From: Butyriboletus loyo
Taxonomy: Eukaryota; Basidiomycota; Agaricomycetes; Boletales; Boletaceae
Length of the DNA stretch: 64,000 nucleotides
Direction of reading: 5' to 3'
Assembly: GCA_038093515.1 (NCBI GenBank)
Contig: JBBPSI010000008.1
Span: forward strand, 62,001 to 126,000
Shown here piece after piece: positions 56,963 to 64,000 of the stretch. The stretch's first letter is position 1; every line of letters starts with the position of its first letter. The notes below the pieces were generated by a model that had not been told where the DNA came from, did no database searches, and saw nothing but the letters and a program-made list of their open reading frames with translations. Position numbers and translations under genes: made by a program.

Positions 56963-59900
56963 ATGATCATTCACTTCCTCCTCCTCCTCCTCGCCCCCCT
57001 CATCCTCGCGTCGCCCTACCGGTCCGACCTCCTCCAGTACAACTTGAACATTAATCAAAATGCCCAGGACCCAACCCAGTATTACACCAACAGGTCCAAC
57101 ATAACCTACACCCCCTCCCCCAAGAACTGGCGCGCGATCCCCTTTTACTCCGTCCTTATGGACAAGTTCGCAGACGGTGACCCCTCCAATAACCAGTTCT
57201 TTGATTCTATGTACGAATGGGACTGGAGAGAAACGCAGCTCCGCTATGGTGGCGATCTCAAAGGTCTCACCTCAAAACTCGACTACATCCAAGGCATGGG
57301 CATAAAGGGCATTTACCTCTCCGGTACTATATTCCTCAACATGATCTGGCAAGCCGACAGTCCGTCTTTCCCCTTCTTCCTCCTTTCACGCTCACATGTC
57401 CATATCTAGGTTATTCTCCCCTCGACTTCAGCGTCCTCGACCCCCACTGGGGCGTCATCGCTGACTGGGTACAGTTCATCGATACCATACACGCTAGGGG
57501 AATGTACATTATGCTCGATTTCACCGTCGGCACCCTTTCCGACCTCCTCGGCTTTCAAGGGTATGCCCCCTTCCATCTTGCACTGCCTCCTTCCCTCATC
57601 GGCCATCGTTGCCCAGGTACCTAAACGTTAGCGCCCCATTCAGTCTCAACCAGTATCCGGTCCTCTACAAGGATCCCAGTTACATCCCCTGGAACTTTAC
57701 CGAATATGCCGATTTCCAGGTCCGCCCTGTTTTCCTCTTTCTCGCCACAGTCATCTAACTCCCCCTCCTGTCCCACTAGTACAGCAATGACTGGAATTCT
57801 TCGTGTCAGCTACCTGTCTTCTGGCAGGAAGATGGCACCGTTCAATCCGCCTCCGCTAATGGTTGCTACACTTCCGATTTCGATCAATTCGGTGACATGG
57901 AGGCCTTTGGTGTTCACCCCGACTGGCAGCGTCAGCTGTGCAAGTTTGCTTCCGTCCAGGATCGTCTTCGCGAATGGAAACCTGAGACAATGGCCAAGCT
58001 TCAGGTCTTCTCTTGCATGGCCATCACTGCCCTCGATATCGATGCTATTCGTGTCGATAAATCTACTCAGGTCACCGTCGACGGTATGGCTGAGTGGTCC
58101 ACAGCAACACGTGCATGTGCTGCCAATCTCGGCAAAACTAATTTTCTCATCTCTGGCGAGGTCACTGGAGGTGACACGTTTGGGTCTCTATACTTGTATG
58201 TCCGCTTTATTTGTGATCTCCTCACTTCTTAAAATATTCACAGGGGCCGTGGCCGTACACCGACGGAATACCCACCCGGCTTTGCCCAAGCCGCAAATGT
58301 GACAGAGTCGGACAATCAATACTTTCTCCGTTCGCAGGGGAAAAACGCTCTTGATAGCTATGCGTTCCACTACTCTATCTACCGTGCGCTCGCTCGATTT
58401 CTTGGCATGGACGGAAATCTCGAAGTTGCATATGATCTCAACTCCAATTTCGTCACGTCGTGGAATCAAATGATGCTCTATGATGACTTCCTGAATGCTA
58501 ACACTGGTCTCCTCGATCCGAAACAAATGTTCGGAGCAAGCAATTTCGACGTCTTTCGATGGCCTAGCTTGGAGAATGGAACAATGAGATCCGCATTGGC
58601 TCTATTCATCACAAACTTGGTGATGCCTGGAATCACTTTGGTGCGTCACTTCTACACAGTCTAGATCAAGGTATGAATTATTCGAGAGTTTAGTGGTACT
58701 ATGGCGAAGAGCAGAACTTTTACCTTTATGACTCCACTGCAGCCAACTACCTCTTCGGGTATGCTTCATTCTGAACTAGCATCCAAAACGCGTTGACCGA
58801 TACGCACACATCCAGACGTCAAGCCATGATGAGCAGCAAGGCGTGGCAGCGCCACGGTTGTTATAGACTTGGATCGGACCAATACTTCAACTGGCCACTC
58901 GAATCTGCCTTACTCGGGTGCTACGATGACTGGAATTCGCTCGACCACTTCGATCCCACTACCGACATGCGTCGCCTGATGAAACAGTTCCTATACCTCC
59001 GCGGCACGTACGACACCCTCCAAGACGGATTTGATCTCGTGCAGCGTGGTAACTGGACGTTCGACATTCAACGCCCTGGCTCAAACGATACCGTCACAGA
59101 GATGGGTCTATATTCTGTATCTCGGGCTGGCCTCTCAGGTGTGCAGACTCTCACGGGGAGTCAAATATGGTTACTATATACGAACTTGAATGAGACGACG
59201 ACGTGGTCATACGACTGCCAAGGCTCCTTGTGGATCTCGTCGCCTTACCCATCTGGTACCACGGTTCGCAACCTACTGTCGCCCTTTGAGCAGTTTACTC
59301 TCCAGGATTCGGGGTCGTTATACTCCAACAACGGTACCGCCGTGTTTTATGGTTGTCTGGCTAATGTTACCCTGGACCCATATGGGATGAAAGTCCTCGT
59401 GCCAACCAGTGATTGGGTGCCTCCTCCTCCCATGCTAACGCGCTTCCTCCCAGGCCATGACGCCCGCATCACTGCGACGCCTGGGGACCCGAATGCGACG
59501 ACGATTGACGTTGTTCTCGAGTTTAGTACTGCCATGTCTTGTACCAGCATCACGGACAAGATCACTTTTAACATGTCGTCTTCGGGCATAGGGGGTCCAC
59601 CGGCGTTGGACGCGAATTCCGTAGTGTGCAATACGGTCACGAACCCAGTGATTACGAGTGTCACCGCTGCAGTTCCTTCTACTTTCTCGTGGTCTGCGAC
59701 GTTGACCAACGTTCCCGACGGGATCTTGGAAATCGTGGTGAACAATCCCATCACCAATGATGGGACTGCGTCCACTGGAGTGAGTCTACGTCTTGGACCC
59801 GGTGATTGACTGAATCTTGAACGTGGTCTTGACAGGTCATCGATCACTTGCTTTTGCGCAAGGGCGCTGCCGATAACATTATCGTTTTCCCTGACTCGGA

Positions 59901-62900
59901 CTACGACAAGAGCGCGTTCCAGTACTCAAATGGCCAGTACACTTTCACGCACAAGGCATACGGAGCGGACATGTTTAGATACTCGGGCAATTTTGGACAG
60001 AGCTGGTCGAATTGGACGAACTGGGAGAACGTGACAACGATTCCTTCCGACGTCGTCAGCAATGTGGACACTTGGTGGGCTGGACAGCATATCATGGTTA
60101 ATTGTATGTTGCATATCATTCCATTTCTGGAGCTTGAGACTGATGTCTTATTCCTTTGATAGATTGGAGTGGATTAGCTGGGAGTGCAAGCGTCGTCGTG
60201 CACTCTGATTTGGATTACAATACTCAGCGCCGCGTTCCTCAGTTTCTTGCACGTGGTCCGTTCAATCAATGGGGCTATGACCAAGGTATTTCGGCCGTCA
60301 TGAACCAAGCTGGCGATAGCACTTGGGAACTCGAAATCATGGCATCCTGGCCAACGTACGTTCAGATCAACGTGTTTGGATATGACAATTATTACTACGG
60401 TGACGTCGACGGGGATGGCATTATGGATCGCCTTCCACCGAACACCATTGCGCCAAACTTCTTGAACATGTCGGCTCCGCCATATCCAGCACTGGCTTGG
60501 TCGTTGGTGATCGACGACCAAACACTTCAGTGGTCGTTGCAACCCCGTGGTCAAGCCTCCGTTGGCGCCATCATGTTCGCGCTCTTGTTATCGATTCCAC
60601 TCATCACCGGTACGCTTGCGGTGGTGATCTTCATGTGGTCCTTCTATGGCATCCGGCACAACCGCTACGGAGTCCGGCCCAAGGGCGCCAGCAAATATAT
60701 TCCCATACTTGGTGCTCTAGGTAACAAGTCGACTACTGATCTTAAGGACAACACGCCCATCACGGAGAAGATCTTCCGTCCGAAATATTCATCGGAGATC
60801 ATTGGATGGCCGGAGGACAAGGACAAGCGCCGCAAAGTACTCATTGCAACGCTCGAATATGAGATCTTTGACTGGAAGCTCAAGGTCAAAATTGGTGGGT
60901 TGGGTGTCATGTCGTCACTCATGGGAAAGGCCATGACGGACGTTGATCTCATCTGGGTCGTCCCCAAGGTCAAGGACCTTGATTACCCCGCCGGCGAACC
61001 CACAGAGCCCATTGAGGTCGTCATCTTTGGCGAGCCCTACCTCATCGAAGTGGAGACGCACACCCTCGACAATATGACATACGTGCTCCTGGACAGCCCC
61101 GTTTTCCGCGCACAGACCAAGTCGGACCCATACCCCGCCCGTATGGATGATCTCAGTTCAGCGATCTTTTATTCCACATGGAACCAGGCGATTGCAGCCA
61201 CCATTCGCAGGTTCCCTGTGATCGACATCTACCACATCAATGACTACCATGGCGCACTCGCTCCTATCTACCTTTTGCCCAAGGTCGTCCCAGTGTGCCT
61301 CTCCTTGCACAACGCAGAGTTCCAAGGCTTGTGGCCGCTTCGTACCAAAGAAGAGATGAAGGAAGTCTGTTCCGCGTTCAACATCAGTAAGGAGAACTGC
61401 ACGAAATACGTCCAATTCGGGAACACATTCAACCTACTTCATGCTGGCGCGTCTTTTATCAGCGTCCACCAAAAGAGCCTTGGTGTTGCCGGTGTCTCTG
61501 ACAAGTACGGAAAACGCAGTTGGGCACGGTATCCTGCACTGTGGACGTTGAAACACGTCGATTCGTTGCCTAACCCCGATCCCACGGATATCGCCGCGCT
61601 GGACGAAAACCCGGTGTCCATTCGAGACGTCAAGGTCGATCAGGCTGTAGAAGCTCAAAGACCCGAGTTCAAACGGCAGGCTCAGGAATGGGCGGGTATC
61701 AAGCAAGATCCGAATGCCGACTTGTTCGTATTCGTCGGCCGTTGGTCGAAGCAAAAGGGTGTTGACCTCATCGCCGATATCATGCCGTCGCTGTACGTAG
61801 AGATGCGCCACTGCCACGATGCCGCGATAATGGCTGACGTCAATTCATTGCAGACTGGAAAAACGCCCTTCGATCCAGCTTGTTTGTGTTGGCCCTGTTA
61901 TCGATTTATATGGCCGTTTTGCCGCAGAGAAGCTTGCTCGTTTGATGGAAATGTATCCCGATCGCGTGTACTCGAAGCCTGAGTTTACGGCTTTGCCACC
62001 GTATCTGTTTAGCGGGGCCGATTTTGCGCTGATCCCTTCTCGTGATGAGCCCTTTGGTTTGGTTGCTGTCGAGTTTGGCAGAAAGGGTGCGTTGGGGGTG
62101 GGTAGTCGACTGGGGGGTCTCGGTTTAATGCCAGGATGGGTGAGTAGATGACGTATTGACGGTGGTGGTGGTGGTGGTGACACGCGCTAACGGTTCCCTT
62201 GTAGTGGTTCCCAGTCGAATCCACCTCGACGTCACACATGTTGTCGCAATTATCGAAAACGATCAAATTGGCGCTCAAATCGACGCAAGAAGAACGTGCG
62301 ATTCTCCGTGCGCGTTCCGCGGTTCAACGGTTCCCGGTCGTCGAATGGCGTCAACGCATGGAAGACATACACCGCCGGAGCATCCAGACGAGTCGTCGAT
62401 TGGCAGGGCCGAACGCGTGGCGGGAGTCGGATTGCGGTATTGCGGGGGGTCAATTAATGGATGACACGGACGACTGGAACCCTGTCCACCAAGGGATTCC
62501 TTCCCAACCGGATTGGGATGCATCCAGTGCGATGTCGTCTTCACCCAGACATCAACCCATTTCCCCCGCGCATTCGCAGATATCGACGCCGAATGATGAG
62601 ACGTTTCTCGTTGCCCCACCTCGCCTTAATGCTGATCCTGGATCGTCGTCAATGCATTCGGACCAGTCGGATGATGACAATATCTCGCGGAGGAGTGTGA
62701 CGACGGGAGACAGACAAGGGTTTGACGATTTCCTGGAGAAGGCGAATAGGGCGATCGCGCAGGAGCAACGGCACGTCCCTGATCCGTTCCTTCAACCAGA
62801 AGCCCATTTGAGACCATTTGGTACGCTTTCTCGGGCGGGATCGAGCGAGTCGATCGCGTCTATTGTTGAGGAGAAGACCAATTCGCCGCTCAACAAGGCG

Positions 62901-64000
62901 ACCACTTCGGTGCGTGATTTTTTATGCTGTGCAAGTCACTCGTTTCAGGAATTGACGATTTGTAAAGTTTACCGATTCCGACGGTGGGGTTGCACAAGAT
63001 TTTGTGCAAAAGCTCCAGTCATTGAGTGCCGATAATTCAAAGGGGGAGTTGTCGATCGAGCGGTTTTTGGTCAAGTCCGAGGAAGCATACTTTGACAGGG
63101 TGCGCAAGGACAAGCTGTCGAGTGCCGCGAGTTATATCTCGTCGCACCGAGAGTCGATGTGGAGTTCACCTGGTACGTTATCGATGGCAGACGACCGTTC
63201 TCGACCAGCCAGTACGTGTTTTTGATTTCATCGAAATGTTGTGCTCATACGTGACATGCAGCACCAGGCACGCAGAGCACGCATGCATTTACGGACGGGA
63301 GTGAAATGTTGCCGTATGGTGGCGACTTTGTGATTATGAACAGGGTTCAGATTGCCATGGCCCGCAAAGTTTTCGGTTGGCCTTTGTATACTATTGTTAT
63401 CGCCATCGGACAGGAAAGTGTTTTCTCTGAGCTGTTTAGGGGGATGCACGTACTGACGTGCATTGTAGATGCTGGCTGCCAACAGCTACCAAATGACGCT
63501 GCTCACAGGACAAAACTATCAGGATAATCTTCAACTATATGTTCTCGGTGCTATATTCCTGGTTTCCTCGTTTGTGTGGTATTCTTTGTTCTGGTGGAGA
63601 CCATCCGTCTACGTGCTCTCCGCTCCTTGGGTATTCTTTGGTATTGCTTTCTTCTTGATCGCCATTCCTTCATTATCCCCGTCGCTTGCAAGCGCCCACA
63701 CTATCATCGCGGATTTCGCCACCTGGTCCTATGCTATTTCGTCGGCTGCGGCGTTTGTTTTCTTTGGCTTAAACTTTGGAGAGGAAGCGGTGGGCGTTCT
63801 TTTTTTTTTTGTTGACCTCTGACATATCTGACGTGTTCGGTTTGATAGGGCGCTGCCACCGAGGTTTGGACGCTGCGCGCATGTATCGTACAGGGCTCCC
63901 AGCAAATCTGGATTGCGGCCTTGTGGTACTGGGGAAGCACGCTTAACCAGGCGCAACCTGGCAACTTGACGCCCTGGTGGATCGTGTTCGTCCTCTGGCC
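56963..64000 (+). CDS. Alpha-1,3-glucan synthase, 3' end outside the window
   Basis: Makes the alpha-1,3-glucan of the cell wall. Fifteen exons are visible: 56963-57359, 57410-57560, 57617-57719, 57780-58195, 58244-58640, 58694-58758, 58816-59779, 59836-60103, 60163-61792, 61854-62139, 62205-62909, 62968-63211, 63262-63413, 63469-63789, 63849 onward, coding about 2080 of the ~2400 residues usual for the family. Order: signal peptide (1-17), extracellular GH13 amylase-like domain ([11 protein letters not shown] nucleophile region, ISGEVTGGD acid region), a transmembrane helix, a GT5 glycogen-synthase-type domain ([28 protein letters not shown]), a disordered linker, then the multi-span C-terminal pore-like domain (from about 63,470). 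The donor after 63413 is GAAAGT, not GT. If the GT at 63420 is used instead, two residues are added. Confidence 0.95.

Noticed and set aside
58641..58693. Six-base micro-exon (ATCAAG at 58665-58670) in the glucan synthase gene
   Set aside because: A single 53 nt intron from GTGCGT to TTTAG joins the conserved residues directly, and family sequences have no two extra residues there.

Overview
The window is nuclear DNA of a filamentous basidiomycete, most likely a mushroom-forming agaricomycete. The evidence is dense introns of 45-75 nt with GT(A/G)AGT donors and YAG acceptors, a Ty3/gypsy element with a chromodomain integrase, an alpha-1,3-glucan synthase, a SAM-RA-kinase Ste11 protein, and a lineage-typical P-loop GTPase. 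Exon boundaries below were worked out by hand; every model given as a gene keeps one open frame across all its junctions.

Left third (1-14,542, minus strand). One gene appears to cover almost all of it: a 525-residue P-loop GTPase in about 57 exons. Its G domain lies in seven ordinary exons (13,080-14,542) and its C-terminus in four (1,079-1,565). Between them is an array of intron-like repeats of about 60-75 bp, separated by 46 candidate exons of exactly three bases. All 46 triplets are sense codons, and together they join the flanking exons in frame. A 7.9 kb gypsy retrotransposon (3,453-11,394, target duplication ACAAC) has landed inside one of these three-base exons. The retrotransposon itself is broken by an 819 bp solo LTR in its integrase. 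It also carries a third ORF with three zinc knuckles after pol.

Middle (14.5-31.6 kb). This part is gene-poor. I support only one gene here (24,922-25,835, a disordered protein with a basic C-terminus) and one weak candidate at 18.6 kb.

Right half (31.6-64 kb). This part is compact and conserved. It holds a tandem pair of 14-TM major-facilitator transporters with matching 17-exon structures, a Pns1/CTL choline-transporter-like protein, mitoribosomal protein mL54, a TFIIIC WD40 subunit, the fork-protection protein Csm3/Swi3, an NTM1 N-terminal methyltransferase, the mitochondrial dehydratase Htd2, the tRNA m2,2G26 methyltransferase Trm1, the MAPKKK Ste11, and an alpha-1,3-glucan synthase that runs off the right edge. 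Several pairs are divergent over very short promoters (119, 291 and 378 bp).

The main candidate for something undescribed is the micro-exon array: a protein segment apparently encoded one codon per exon.
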